A stretch of DNA of 28,611 bases from Candidatus Dojkabacteria bacterium UBA2177 (GCA_002328805.1 DCVX01000027.1:1-28611); one strand, 5' to 3'; positions 1 through 8,848 are shown, counted from the first letter of the stretch. The notes: generated by a model from the letters alone, not told the origin. Numbers and translations are program-made.

Positions 1-378
1 GTAGAACCAATAAGCGAACAAACAAACGAAATAGAGATTGAACCAATGGTCAAGCAAGAGCTGGAAGTCAAAGTAGAAGAAATGCCTGAGACTCCACAAG
101 AGGAAGAGCCTACACCTCCACCACCTCCTCCTCATCCTTCAGAAATTCCTGAACAGACTCCAGTAACTATCTCCGAAAACACAGTCGAAACACCTACACA
201 AAATGAGATACCAGAAGAACCAACAGTTGAAGTAAAACCAGAAGGACAAACATCTCCTGCCATCCCTGAACCAGAGATTCCTGAAGTAGCAGAGTTACAA
301 AAATTGTCTGAACAACTACAAAAAATAAGAGAACAAGAGAAGCAGGAAAGCAATAATAACCAAAATCCTCAGGAGTAA
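1..378 (+). CDS. C-terminal part of a Pro/Glu-rich protein (5' end outside window)
   Basis: The frame is open from base 1 to a TAA at 376-378, so only the last 125 residues are visible and the true start lies upstream. The visible part is almost entirely low complexity: Glu, Pro, Thr and Val dominate, with a run of six prolines near residue 41 and repeated P-E-I/T-P steps. It ends in a charged, Gln-rich segment that could form a short helix, followed by an Asn/Gln-rich end. There is no membrane segment, cysteine or enzymatic motif in this part. It looks like a disordered linker or tail, of the kind seen on membrane-anchored proteins elsewhere in this window. Function unknown. Methionine 16 could be mistaken for a start, but the upstream frame has the same composition. 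Confidence 0.6.
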   Translation, partial: VEPISEQTNEIEIEPMVKQELEVKVEEMPETPQEEEPTPPPPPPHPSEIPEQTPVTISENTVETPTQNEIPEEPTVEVKPEGQTSPAIPEPEIPEVAELQKLSEQLQKIREQEKQESNNNQNPQE

Positions 379-404
379 AATTAGTAGTTAAAGATTCCAG
401 AAGT

Positions 405-413
405 TGTTATAAT
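405..413 (+). promoter_or_regulatory. Extended -10 promoter of alaS, probably leaderless
   Basis: TGT followed by a perfect TATAAT (408-413) ends 7 nt before the alaS ATG at 421. Transcription should start about at the ATG, giving little or no leader. There is no Shine-Dalgarno sequence in the gap, and no good -35 box 17 nt upstream. The same arrangement recurs at four other genes in the window. Confidence 0.6.
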
Positions 414-420
414 CATCCTT

Positions 421-2247
421 ATGAAAGATTTAAAATACAACGAAATTAGAGAAAAATATCTAGACTTCTTTAAAAAGAAAGGTCATGCAGAAATCCCCAG
501 TGCCCCCCTCGTTCCAGAAAATGACCCCTCGGTACTATTTGTTAATGCAGGAATGTTTCCACTAGTTCCATTTCTAATGGGAGAGAAACATCCAAAAGGA
601 ACAAGATTAACAAACTCTCAGAGATGTGTAAGAACAGGAGATATAGATGAGGCAGGAAATAATTTTCACTGCACCTCCTTTGAAATGCTCGGTAATTGGT
701 CTCTTAATGACTACTTCAAAGAGGAGGCTATCAGATACACCCTTGAATTTTTTGTTGGAGAATTGGGATTGGATATAAATAATATCTATGCTTCTGTTTT
801 TGGTGGAGAAGATGGTATTCCAGAAGATAAAGTCTCTATATCCACTTGGGAAAATCTCTTCAAAGAATACGGAATAGATGCAAAAGTTGGTGAGGGAGAA
901 AGAATCCAAAAGTTTGGGAAGAAAGAAAACTGGTGGGGATTAGATTCTGGAGGACCTTGTGGCCCAGATTCTGAAATCTTTTATGACACTGGAAAAGAGC
1001 CTTGTGGAGAGAATTGCAACATAAATTGTAACTGTGGAAAATACATAGAGATTGGAAATAATGTCTTCATGGAATACCTCAAGGAAGGAGATGACCTTAA
1101 ACCCCTTGGAAGACATAATGTTGACTTTGGAGGAGGTCTAGAGAGAATAACAGCTGTTATACAGAAAGTTGACAACGTGTACGAAATAGATATATACAAA
1201 CCAATCTTAGAAAAGATTCAAGAGATTACCGAGAAAAATATTGACACCAAAGTGAATACGGGAGACATGTTGAAATCCCAGAGGATAATAGTGGATCATA
1301 TCAAGGCTTCTACTTGGATAGTTATGGACGGAGTTGTCCCCTCAAGCAACCAACAGGGATACATTCTAAGAAGATTAATTAGAAGAGCAGTGAGGCATGC
1401 AAAGAAATTAAATATAAAACAACCATTCACAAAAGAAATTGCTGAGGTGGCAATAGACCAATTCTCCCCTACTTACCCAGAACTGGATGAAAAAAGAGAG
1501 GAGATTATCAAAATAATCGAAGAAGAAGAAATAAAATTTAACAACACCCTAGAAAACGGACTTAAGGAATTAGAGAACCTACTTGAACAGAAAAATAAAA
1601 TCAGTGGAGAAGATGCATTCAAACTATACGAAACATATGGCCTACCTTTAGAAGTTACAGAAGAGATTCTTGCAGAAAAGAATATAACGCTAAAAGAGAG
1701 ACAGAATTTCTTCTCTGCACAGGAAGAACACCAAGAGAAATCTAGAACTGCTTCCAAGGGACTCTTTAAAGGAGGATTAGCAGACACCTCTGAAGTTTCC
1801 GTGAGATACCATACTGCAACACACTTGCTCCTTGCTTCTCTAAGGAAGGTCTTGGGAGAACATGTTTACCAGAAAGGTAGTAATATAACACCTGAGAGAT
1901 TGAGATTGGACTTCCCAAATGAATCAAAACTGACATCAGAGGAATTAAAACAGGTTGAAGACTTAGTTAATTCTGCTATCAAGCAAGAACTTAATGTAAC
2001 TTTTGAAGAACACCCTAAAGAAGAAGCTCTTAAAATAATAGAGAAATATTCTTCTACAAGCTCATTTGAAGAGAAATACCCAGACATTGTCAAAGTTTAC
2101 TATATTGGAGACAAGGAAGCTCCCTTCTCCATTGAACTTTGTAACGGTCCCCATGTTAATAATACAAAAGAGTTGGGAAAGTTTAAGATTGTTAAACAGG
2201 AGAATATTGGGGCTGGTGTAAAAAGAATTAAAGCTATATTAAAATAG
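421..2247 (+). CDS. alaS: Alanyl-tRNA synthetase, short form lacking the C-Ala domain
   Basis: Charges tRNA-Ala with alanine in the cytoplasm. The 608 residues cover the class II catalytic domain (N-terminal start typical of AlaRS, a GPCGPDSEIFYD motif near 178-189), the tRNA-recognition helical region and the editing domain. The editing zinc/active-site residues are visible as H464-TAT-H468 and C574-NGP-H578. The protein stops just after the editing domain, whereas the usual bacterial enzyme is about 870 residues and carries a C-terminal C-Ala/DHHA1 domain used for dimerisation and tRNA elbow contact. A cysteine cluster (C195, C199, C203, C205) sits in the catalytic domain and could bind a metal. 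It is followed 13 nt later by ruvX, as in the alaS-ruvX-mltG order known from Firmicutes. The stop is TAG. The identification is firm; that the short form is functional is inferred from the intact motifs. Confidence 0.96.
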   Translation: MKDLKYNEIREKYLDFFKKKGHAEIPSAPLVPENDPSVLFVNAGMFPLVPFLMGEKHPKGTRLTNSQRCVRTGDIDEAGNNFHCTSFEMLGNWSLNDYFKEEAIRYTLEFFVGELGLDINNIYASVFGGEDGIPEDKVSISTWENLFKEYGIDAKVGEGERIQKFGKKENWWGLDSGGPCGPDSEIFYDTGKEPCGENCNINCNCGKYIEIGNNVFMEYLKEGDDLKPLGRHNVDFGGGLERITAVIQKVDNVYEIDIYKPILEKIQEITEKNIDTKVNTGDMLKSQRIIVDHIKASTWIVMDGVVPSSNQQGYILRRLIRRAVRHAKKLNIKQPFTKEIAEVAIDQFSPTYPELDEKREEIIKIIEEEEIKFNNTLENGLKELENLLEQKNKISGEDAFKLYETYGLPLEVTEEILAEKNITLKERQNFFSAQEEHQEKSRTASKGLFKGGLADTSEVSVRYHTATHLLLASLRKVLGEHVYQKGSNITPERLRLDFPNESKLTSEELKQVEDLVNSAIKQELNVTFEEHPKEEALKIIEKYSSTSSFEEKYPDIVKVYYIGDKEAPFSIELCNGPHVNNTKELGKFKIVKQENIGAGVKRIKAILK

Positions 2248-2260
2248 TCATAAAGTTATT

Positions 2261-2692
2261 ATGTACCCTATACTAGCCATAGATTACGGAGAGAAAAATT
2301 TTGGTCTAGCAATCTCTGATTCAAAAGGCACTGTTGCATCTCCCCTTGAAGTCATTTCAATAACAAAAAACAGAGATATCCAAACAGTTATAAGAGAGAT
2401 TGTAGAAATAGCAGAGGAAAACAGAGCTAAAAGAATTCTGGTTGGAAAACCTCAATCATTCACAGATGCACAGAAAAAAACAGAAGAGAAAATAGAGAAC
2501 TTTATTAAACTACTCAAAAAAGCCACAGATATAGAAATCCTGACATGGGACGAGAGCTTTTCTACAACGAGTGCACAAAATATGCTAATATCTTTGGGAC
2601 AAAACAGTAGAAGTTCTAAAGGTAAAATTGATAAGATTGCTGCTACTGTTTTCTTACAAGAATTCTTAAATTCAAAAAAACAAAAAGAATGA
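2261..2692 (+). CDS. ruvX: Putative pre-16S rRNA nuclease / Holliday junction resolvase YqgF
   Basis: A 143-residue RNase H-fold protein of the YqgF/RuvX family, whose E. coli member trims the 5' end of 16S rRNA and which was earlier called a Holliday junction resolvase. The family acid residues are recognisable: D8 in the opening IDYGEKNFG motif, the WDESFST segment in the middle, and the DKIAA motif near the end. Its length is typical. It lies between alaS and mltG; its TGA stop overlaps the mltG ATG in an ATGA junction, which suggests translational coupling. No clear Shine-Dalgarno precedes its ATG. The TGA here supports standard use of UGA as a stop. Confidence 0.9.
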   Translation: MYPILAIDYGEKNFGLAISDSKGTVASPLEVISITKNRDIQTVIREIVEIAEENRAKRILVGKPQSFTDAQKKTEEKIENFIKLLKKATDIEILTWDESFSTTSAQNMLISLGQNSRSSKGKIDKIAATVFLQEFLNSKKQKE

Positions 2693-3702
2693 AAGTAGAA
2701 AAAAGAGAATCTAAAACTTCTGGGAAAAAATTGCTCTTATTTTTCTTAATCCTTATTGGTATTGGAATTGCTTTGGTGGTTACAGACTACAAAAGAAATC
2801 TTAATGTCCCCAACAGCTCGAGTGATGAGAAAGTTAGGATTGAAATAACAGAGGGAGAGAGTGTAACTAACATACTACAAAAACTTCTTGAAGAAGATTT
2901 AATAACACAGAAGAACTATTACTATGCAAAAGTATATCTTAGACTTAATAATCTAGGAGCGAGTTTACAAGCAGGTGTTTACAATCTCCCTAAAAATCTA
3001 ACCATTGCCGAATTAATAGAAACCCTGCAGTATGGAAGAGAAGAGGAGGTTTGGATAACAATTCCAGAAGGGCTTAGAAAAGATGAGATTGCACAATTAA
3101 TAAATAACGAATTAAAAAACGAGAATTTCTCTCCAGAAAGATTCTTAGCTCTTACGGAGGATGCCACTTTTATAGAAACATTAGACCTCGGAGTTGAAAC
3201 AGGCAACCTAGAAGGTTTCCTCTTCCCAGATAAATACTCATTCTCTACCGAGATAGATGCTGAGGGAGTAATCCTTAAACTAATAGATAACTTCAAAACA
3301 AAGGTTACTAGAGAGTATACATACGAGGATATAATCCTTGCGAGTATTGTTGAGAGAGAGGGCTACAATGGGAATGACAGACCAATTATTGCGGGAATAA
3401 TCTTGAAGAGATTCGAGGAGGGTTGGTTGCTACAAACAGATGCAACTCTGCTTTATCCTCTTAAAGATTGGAAACATCCAATAACACAAGAGGTTAAAGA
3501 GGATAATAATCCTTACAACACATACAAAAATATTGGACTTCCCCCTACACCAATTTGTAATCCAGGATTACAATCAATAGAGGCAGTCTGGAACCCAACC
3601 AAAACCAGTTACTACTATTACATTCATGACAATGATGGAAACCCTCATTATGCAGAAACTTTAGACGAGCACAATGAGAATGTTAATAGATACCTAAGGT
3701 AA
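2689..3702 (+). CDS. mltG: Endolytic murein transglycosylase MltG (YceG-like)
   Basis: An inner-membrane enzyme that cleaves nascent peptidoglycan glycan strands and ends their elongation. The 337-residue protein has a basic N-terminus, one membrane segment at about residues 13-32, and then the YceG domain outside the membrane. The catalytic glutamate is E222 in ASIVEREG, matching E218 of E. coli. Also present are the family motifs YNTYKNIGLPPTPICNPG and, near the end, H-Y-A-E-T...EHN. Its start overlaps the ruvX stop (ATGA), and the LCP gene follows 12 nt downstream, so three genes of this block lie close together. Its presence implies the host makes peptidoglycan. Confidence 0.94.
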   Translation: MKVEKRESKTSGKKLLLFFLILIGIGIALVVTDYKRNLNVPNSSSDEKVRIEITEGESVTNILQKLLEEDLITQKNYYYAKVYLRLNNLGASLQAGVYNLPKNLTIAELIETLQYGREEEVWITIPEGLRKDEIAQLINNELKNENFSPERFLALTEDATFIETLDLGVETGNLEGFLFPDKYSFSTEIDAEGVILKLIDNFKTKVTREYTYEDIILASIVEREGYNGNDRPIIAGIILKRFEEGWLLQTDATLLYPLKDWKHPITQEVKEDNNPYNTYKNIGLPPTPICNPGLQSIEAVWNPTKTSYYYYIHDNDGNPHYAETLDEHNENVNRYLR

Positions 3703-3714
3703 TAATCTGCTCAA

Positions 3715-5148
3715 ATGACCATAGATATAGACTTAAAAGATACTAACCCAGATGTCCCCAAAAGACCTCGGGAAAAGGTCAAAAAAGAGAAATCTCCTAC
3801 CAATGTAGATAATGCCCCGAAAAAGAAGAGAAAGAAAATCATAATTCTAGTTATACTTAGCCTTGTTCTTCTTGGTTTAGGTTTCCTAATCTACAAGGGG
3901 TACATATTCTCCCATGACTTCGGCTTCAGATTCAGACCTGAAGAATTATTTATAAGAGAGGAAAAAAGTTTAAAGAAAGACCCCACTGGAAAGTACACTA
4001 ATGTGTTGCTAGTAGGATTAGATACAAGAGAGAATACGGGACTATTAAACACAGATACAATCATGATGGCCTCTTACGACTACGAAACCAACAATATAAC
4101 CTTACTCTCTATCCCAAGAGATTTTCATGTTGAAGTCGAAGAGGGAGTAAGTTGGTATGTCAGAATAAACAGTATATATAGTACTGCAGAACAGAAGAAA
4201 GAAGGCACAGGAATGATAGCTCTGCAAGATGCAGTTGAGAGAATTACTGGGCAAGATATTCAATATTATGCTGTGGTCGACTTTAAGGCCTTTGTGGAAA
4301 TAATAGATGCCGTAGGAGGTATAGATGTAAATGTTGAAAATAGTTTTACAGCCAGATATCCTCTAGGAAAGGATTGGCAAATAGTATCCTTCGAAGCAGG
4401 TCCACAGACAATGGACGGAGAAACAGCACTAATATATTCAAGATCGAGATATTCCAATCAAAACAACGAGGGAAGTGACTTTGCTAGAGCAAAAAGACAA
4501 CAGAAAGTAATAATTGCACTTAAAGACAAATTGCTATCCTCAGAGTCTCTAACTAATCCCAAGACTATATTAGGAATACTCTCCTCTATAGATGGACATA
4601 TTACAGTTTCGGAATTTACCACAAAGGACATAGAAGCTGCACTAGAACTCTCGAAAGAATTTAATGAGAACTCTGGAAAGATCTATTCATTCGTCCTAGA
4701 TCCCTCTATTGGGAATTACTCCCTAGTTGAAAATAAACCTATGGAGAGCGGAGCATATGCAATAGGACCGAAGGCAGGTTTTGGAAACTACACAAATATA
4801 CAGGAATTCGTTAGATTAATAATAACCACCCCTGCCATATACGAGGAGAAGGCTAAAATCCTTATATACGATACAGGTGCAGGATACCAAAGAGTTCTGA
4901 CATTAACAAAGGAGCTAAATGAAGATTATCCATATCTAGATATCACCTTCGCAGGGACACTTAGGGCTGACAAAGAAGAAATAATAGTCTACTCTCATGA
5001 AGAAGGAAAGAACAACAATACCGTCAGAGAACTCTCCAAATACTTAAAAACAGACTTAAAAACTCAACCAGAATATATTACAACAAACCTAAATGGTGAA
5101 GATGTTACAATACTAATAGGAAGTAACATTGTAATCGAGGAGGAATAA
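3715..5148 (+). CDS. LytR-CpsA-Psr (LCP) family cell-wall ligase with LytR_C domain
   Basis: LCP enzymes move lipid-linked glycopolymers, such as teichoic acid or capsule precursors, onto peptidoglycan on the outer face of the membrane. The 477-residue protein has a Lys-rich cytoplasmic start, a membrane segment at about 41-62, an LCP catalytic domain at about 95-275, and a C-terminal LytR_C-type domain at about 375-475. The LCP motifs are clear: VGLDTRE...NTDTIMM, LSIPRD, DFKAFVEIIDAVGGI and YSRSRY...DFARAKRQQ, which hold the Asp and Arg residues that bind the pyrophosphate and polyprenyl groups. It sits between mltG and holA, and 2 nt separate it from holA. The substrate polymer cannot be told from sequence. 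Confidence 0.93.
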   Translation: MTIDIDLKDTNPDVPKRPREKVKKEKSPTNVDNAPKKKRKKIIILVILSLVLLGLGFLIYKGYIFSHDFGFRFRPEELFIREEKSLKKDPTGKYTNVLLVGLDTRENTGLLNTDTIMMASYDYETNNITLLSIPRDFHVEVEEGVSWYVRINSIYSTAEQKKEGTGMIALQDAVERITGQDIQYYAVVDFKAFVEIIDAVGGIDVNVENSFTARYPLGKDWQIVSFEAGPQTMDGETALIYSRSRYSNQNNEGSDFARAKRQQKVIIALKDKLLSSESLTNPKTILGILSSIDGHITVSEFTTKDIEAALELSKEFNENSGKIYSFVLDPSIGNYSLVENKPMESGAYAIGPKAGFGNYTNIQEFVRLIITTPAIYEEKAKILIYDTGAGYQRVLTLTKELNEDYPYLDITFAGTLRADKEEIIVYSHEEGKNNNTVRELSKYLKTDLKTQPEYITTNLNGEDVTILIGSNIVIEEE

Positions 5149-5150
5149 AA

Positions 5151-6092
5151 GTGAAATACAAACTTTATCATGGAAATTCAACATACCTCTCTCTAGAGGA
5201 AGTTCACTCGCATCTAAACAGACTCAAAGAAGAGAACCCTACAATCAACGTAGATATACTCGAAGCCGACTCAAAAGCACCTAAGGAGATAGTTGACTTC
5301 CTAACTTCCCCTTCCCTCTTCTCCACAAAAAGAACAATCTTAATAAAAAGACTTTATAGAAATAAAGAGAAGACAGTCTTAACAGAAGCTCTTGTGCAAA
5401 TTCTCGAAGAAAGCAAAAACGATGACCACATAATAATCTGGGAGGACCAGAAAATAAGATCTAATACAAAATATTACAAATTCTTTAAAAAGAATAAAGC
5501 CTTAGAAGAACTAAATGAACTAAATAAAAGAACCTTCTTCACTTGGCTAAGAAAAGAGTTAGACAAACACGGGCTAAAGATAGACCAAAGTGTTATCAAG
5601 AAACTTGCTGAAAGAACAAACTACGACCCAGAAAGATGTAAGAATGAAATAGAGAAATTCAAATTACATAATCAAGATAGAATAATTAGAGAAGAAGACA
5701 TCGAAGAGCTCACCGCTGACACCCTAGAGGAAGAGATCTGGGACCTTACAGATGCCATAAACATTCAAGATAAAAAAAGAAGCATTACAATTCTAGAAAG
5801 GCTAGCAGAACAAGGAGCCGATGCAAATTACATTCTCTCAATGTTAGCAAGAAATCTAAGACTTATTTACTTAACTAAAACCCTAGATGAGGAGGGGAAG
5901 GGATACAGAGAAATCTCTTCTGCACTAAAAATCCCCCCATTCACAACACCTTCTTTAATAAAAGCTTCAAGACAATATTCTGAGGAGAAAATAAAACTAC
6001 TCTACTCTAAGCTTTCTAACCTAGATTACCAAATTAAAACTGGCAAAATTGAACCTAACCTCGGCCTTACATTGATTTGCCCCTTCCTCTAA
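5151..6092 (+). CDS. holA: DNA polymerase III delta subunit
   Basis: Delta opens the beta sliding clamp as part of the clamp loader. This 313-residue protein has the family's layout: an N-terminal AAA+-like domain without a Walker A motif, the LFSTKR...IL segment where partner contacts occur, a middle region with the typical NYDPERCKNEIEK motif, and an all-helical C-terminal domain with LARNLRLIY. The start is GTG at 5151, supported by a strong AGGAGG about 6-10 nt upstream that lies in the end of the LCP gene. It ends the first plus-strand block. In many bacteria holA is next to rpsT; here rpsT lies about 2.8 kb further on. Confidence 0.88.
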   Translation: MKYKLYHGNSTYLSLEEVHSHLNRLKEENPTINVDILEADSKAPKEIVDFLTSPSLFSTKRTILIKRLYRNKEKTVLTEALVQILEESKNDDHIIIWEDQKIRSNTKYYKFFKKNKALEELNELNKRTFFTWLRKELDKHGLKIDQSVIKKLAERTNYDPERCKNEIEKFKLHNQDRIIREEDIEELTADTLEEEIWDLTDAINIQDKKRSITILERLAEQGADANYILSMLARNLRLIYLTKTLDEEGKGYREISSALKIPPFTTPSLIKASRQYSEEKIKLLYSKLSNLDYQIKTGKIEPNLGLTLICPFL

Positions 6093-6134
6093 GAGATTAT
6101 TCCCCTCTACAAACAAGTTTCGTAACGTCCTGAG

Positions 6135-6163
6135 TTGACACTCTCCCCTCATTAAACTAAACT
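6135..6163 (+). promoter_or_regulatory. Sigma70-like promoter for the large surface protein
   Basis: A perfect -35 box TTGACA (6135-6140) and a TAAACT -10 (6158-6163, 4 of 6 consensus) are separated by 17 nt in the 101-nt gap after holA. The start would fall near 6170, leaving a leader of about 24 nt before the ATG at 6194. An AAGGA within it is too far from the ATG to be a normal ribosome site. Confidence 0.5.
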
Positions 6164-6193
6164 TTAGGGAAGGATAAGTTTTTACTGCCCTTA

Positions 6194-8008
6194 ATGGAAG
6201 AAGTTAGAAGAGTTCCCACCACAAGTGAAAAGAAAAAAAGTACAACCCTGTTAGTCATAATTGCTGCTATTTTGGGTGTAGGACTTATTATTGCAGCGGT
6301 TTATTTTTATACCTTGGACGAACCCACAGACGAACAAGTTATAACAGAAACAACCTGTGCCTGTTATTACATTGATCCAGACGTAATCTCAGAATGTGGA
6401 GATGCTAGGAGAGGTTTCTTATTTGAACTTAACACCGTTCCTAGTAACCAGAATTGTAGTGCACCTTGTTCAGTTGACAAACTTTCGACAAATTTACTAA
6501 ATAGCACAACAGACCAAAGTCTCTATCAAATATGTACTATCCCCTTCGTTCAAGATAGTAGATGTACAGAAATGACCATCAAGGACAGTGCTGGGAAAAT
6601 TGTTACAGGGAAGATTCCACTAGATGAGAAAGAACTAACAATTGAAGCCAAGTTTGATGCTGCTTATACAGATCATAAGTTTGTGATTAATAACCAGGAG
6701 GTAGAACCAGATTCCATATCTCCAGATTCCCTAACTATTACAAAAAAATACACAGAATTAGACACCTCTACTCTTAATATTTTTGCCACAGCTTCAGATA
6801 ATAGTGCCAACCAAATAAATTCTCCAATTTGTAGAAGACTTATCGAGGTAGAACAGACAACTTCTGCAAGTGCTAGCACAATGCGAGTACAAACAAGGAA
6901 AGATGAAGATACCTACAAAGTCTCTAGCATCAAGATAGGGATTGGAAATATTGAAGAAGATGCTAATTTAACAATAAGATTCTCCTTTAATCTTAAAGAC
7001 TCAACCATCGGAGATCTCTCAATGACAGAAGGTTTTACAATAGACGGATCAAAAGGAGAAATTTCAATAATAGAACAGGATTTATATAATAGCGAGAACT
7101 TTAGTACAGACTTAAGCTTTTCTCAACTTGACAAGGAAGTCGGAAATATAGACATAACTGCAGAAGTTAGATCCGATACAGAAGTTATAGGTACTGTAGA
7201 TACCTCCTTTAATTTCCCCCAGACAGAGCCTACTTCTGAGGAAGTACAGGAGGCTGAGGAATCTAAGTTCCGTGTCTCTAAAACTTCAAATATAAACTGT
7301 GTTGAAAGAGTAACCCCAGATAATGTCGCAGAGTTTACTCTAAAATCAGTAAACGACAGCACCACAACTCAAATAATCTACTCCGTCAAAGATAAACTAC
7401 CACTAGGCTTTACGTATGTAGCAGATTCAACAAAGATAAATGGAGTCAAGGTAAGTGATACAGAATTCGTAACAACAACAGATATAGGAGATACACAGGA
7501 AGTAGTATGGGAGAAAACTGGGGGTTGGTCTATTAATAGTGGACAATCATTAACAATAGTCTTTATGTCAGAAGCTGGCGAAGACGCCCTGACAGGAGAA
7601 AACCAGAACGAAGTAGTAATAACGCCTGCAGAAATACCTGCAGATCCAGAAACACTTAGAGCCGAATTTGTCCTAAATGTAGCACAAAGTTGTACCGAAA
7701 AAGAACCTCCTGTAGAAGAAAAGAAGGATGACGAAACTCCAGTTGTTGACAAACCAGATTCTGAAACCACCCCAGAGACAGGAATCTTTGATTCTGTAAT
7801 TGGAAGAATACTCCTTGGAATGCTAGTTGTTATAGTTGGTTGGTATATTTACTCAAGACCTATGGGTCAAACAATGATGGAGAAGTTAGTAAATTCTGGA
7901 GCTTACAAAGAAGCAGAAGTGTTCTCATGGAGAATATTCAAACCCAAGAAATACTTTGAGACCAAATTGGTAAGAAAGGTGTCTAAGAATAAGGGAAAGA
8001 AATCTTAA
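6194..8008 (+). CDS. Large membrane-anchored surface protein, two membrane segments, DUF11-like domain
   Basis: Not recognised as a named protein. The 604 residues have a short basic N-terminus, a membrane segment at about 18-40, a long extracytoplasmic region, a second membrane segment at about 536-554, and a basic C-terminal tail of about 50 residues, so both ends should be in the cytoplasm. After the first membrane segment there is a Cys-rich part (C55, C57, C68, C88, C92, C114, C124), likely disulfide-bonded. The rest is Ser/Thr/Asp-rich and looks like beta-sandwich repeats; the part at about 380-500 resembles DUF11/isopeptide-type repeats found on bacterial surface proteins. An acidic Pro-rich linker precedes the second membrane segment. 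Its stop overlaps the stop of the convergent gene. A role in the cell surface is inferred. Confidence 0.75.
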   Translation: MEEVRRVPTTSEKKKSTTLLVIIAAILGVGLIIAAVYFYTLDEPTDEQVITETTCACYYIDPDVISECGDARRGFLFELNTVPSNQNCSAPCSVDKLSTNLLNSTTDQSLYQICTIPFVQDSRCTEMTIKDSAGKIVTGKIPLDEKELTIEAKFDAAYTDHKFVINNQEVEPDSISPDSLTITKKYTELDTSTLNIFATASDNSANQINSPICRRLIEVEQTTSASASTMRVQTRKDEDTYKVSSIKIGIGNIEEDANLTIRFSFNLKDSTIGDLSMTEGFTIDGSKGEISIIEQDLYNSENFSTDLSFSQLDKEVGNIDITAEVRSDTEVIGTVDTSFNFPQTEPTSEEVQEAEESKFRVSKTSNINCVERVTPDNVAEFTLKSVNDSTTTQIIYSVKDKLPLGFTYVADSTKINGVKVSDTEFVTTTDIGDTQEVVWEKTGGWSINSGQSLTIVFMSEAGEDALTGENQNEVVITPAEIPADPETLRAEFVLNVAQSCTEKEPPVEEKKDDETPVVDKPDSETTPETGIFDSVIGRILLGMLVVIVGWYIYSRPMGQTMMEKLVNSGAYKEAEVFSWRIFKPKKYFETKLVRKVSKNKGKKS

Positions 8009-8421
8009 AGATTCTCTATAATAAATTCCAAAGGAGATCCATTATTTCCATAAGCTTGGTCCTGAGAGTTCACTAGAAAGTAATATCTCTCCTTCCTAAG
8101 CAATTCATCTATTGTCACATTATGGTCTCTAGAACTACTCTTGTTCACAAGATCTACTGCTACCATATCTAAATTCCCCCTGTCCTTACCATAAAGGATA
8201 AAGCCTAGACATTCAGACCTTGTTTTCCAAGATATTTCCACAGAGTAATCTGTCTCTCCAGGCATAACAAAAATATTGTATGGCACACAATCCTTTCCTG
8301 CTACCCCCTTAACTTCTAAATCCTCAATATCTTTTGAGAATAATAAAAAAAGACCTGAACCTAAAAGCAAAACCGCAATAGCAAATAAAATGTATATCTT
8401 CTTTTTATTATTATTCGACAT
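8005..8421 (-). CDS. Small membrane-anchored protein with fibronectin type III-like domain
   Basis: The 138-residue protein has a Lys/Asn-rich start, a membrane segment at about 9-27, and a domain outside the membrane. The segment from about 55 to 135 (ISWKTRSECLGFILYG..., then a YYFLVNSQDQ pattern) looks like a fibronectin type III or purple-acid-phosphatase-type N-terminal beta domain, with two cysteines. It is expressed after the neighbouring minus-strand gene: its ATG lies 11 nt inside that gene's end, and a GGAGAG ribosome site precedes the ATG, which suggests translational coupling. Function unknown; binding or adhesion is a guess. Confidence 0.7.
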   Translation of the reverse strand: MSNNNKKKIYILFAIAVLLLGSGLFLLFSKDIEDLEVKGVAGKDCVPYNIFVMPGETDYSVEISWKTRSECLGFILYGKDRGNLDMVAVDLVNKSSSRDHNVTIDELLRKERYYFLVNSQDQAYGNNGSPLEFIIENL

Positions 8422-8842
8422 TCTCTAAACTCTCCTCTACTAATATATAATCCTCTTTAGTGGAGGTATTATACCCATCCGAGACAGTCAAAACAATTTT
8501 ATAAGTACCCTTACTCCCATTTGGAGCTACACCCTTAAGAACAAAACCTTCTAATGCAAGCCATTCTGGCCCTTCTACATACTCTAATTCAAGATCCTCT
8601 ATCTCTGTATCACTATCCACAACCCTCACCCTATACTCATAAATCTCCCCTTCCCTAACAACTAAAGGTGGAAGGTTAATAATATATGGTACTCCAGTGG
8701 GATTCCTAACTCCAAGGATATTCTCAGAGAGATCTTCCTCCTTATCTCCTCGGTAATATACAACATAAACAGAAGTGGCAGTTGCAACTGAAAATACAAA
8801 AAACAAAAACAAGAAAAACTTAAACAACCTACTCCTCCTCAT
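8411..8842 (-). CDS. Small membrane-anchored protein with Ig/cadherin-like domain
   Basis: The protein starts with a basic MRRSR stretch, then a membrane segment at about 8-27, and then a single beta domain of about 90 residues with PYIINLPPLVVREGE, a VVDSDTE motif and a final GTYKIVLTVSDGYNTS strand. This is typical of the putative Ig/cadherin-like folds found in bacterial surface proteins. I chose the ATG at 8842 (143 residues) rather than a TTG at 8860, because the extended -10 box overlaps the longer frame and predicts transcription start at the ATG. It is the first gene of a two-gene minus operon with the fibronectin-like protein. Function unknown. Confidence 0.7.
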   Translation of the reverse strand: MRRSRLFKFFLFLFFVFSVATATSVYVVYYRGDKEEDLSENILGVRNPTGVPYIINLPPLVVREGEIYEYRVRVVDSDTEIEDLELEYVEGPEWLALEGFVLKGVAPNGSKGTYKIVLTVSDGYNTSTKEDYILVEESLENVE

Positions 8843-8848
8843 AGAAAT

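Noticed and set aside
6093..6193. Terminator or small RNA after holA
   Set aside because: Only 4-bp complementary pieces were found (TCCC/GGGA); no stable hairpin with a T-run. A promoter is the better reading.
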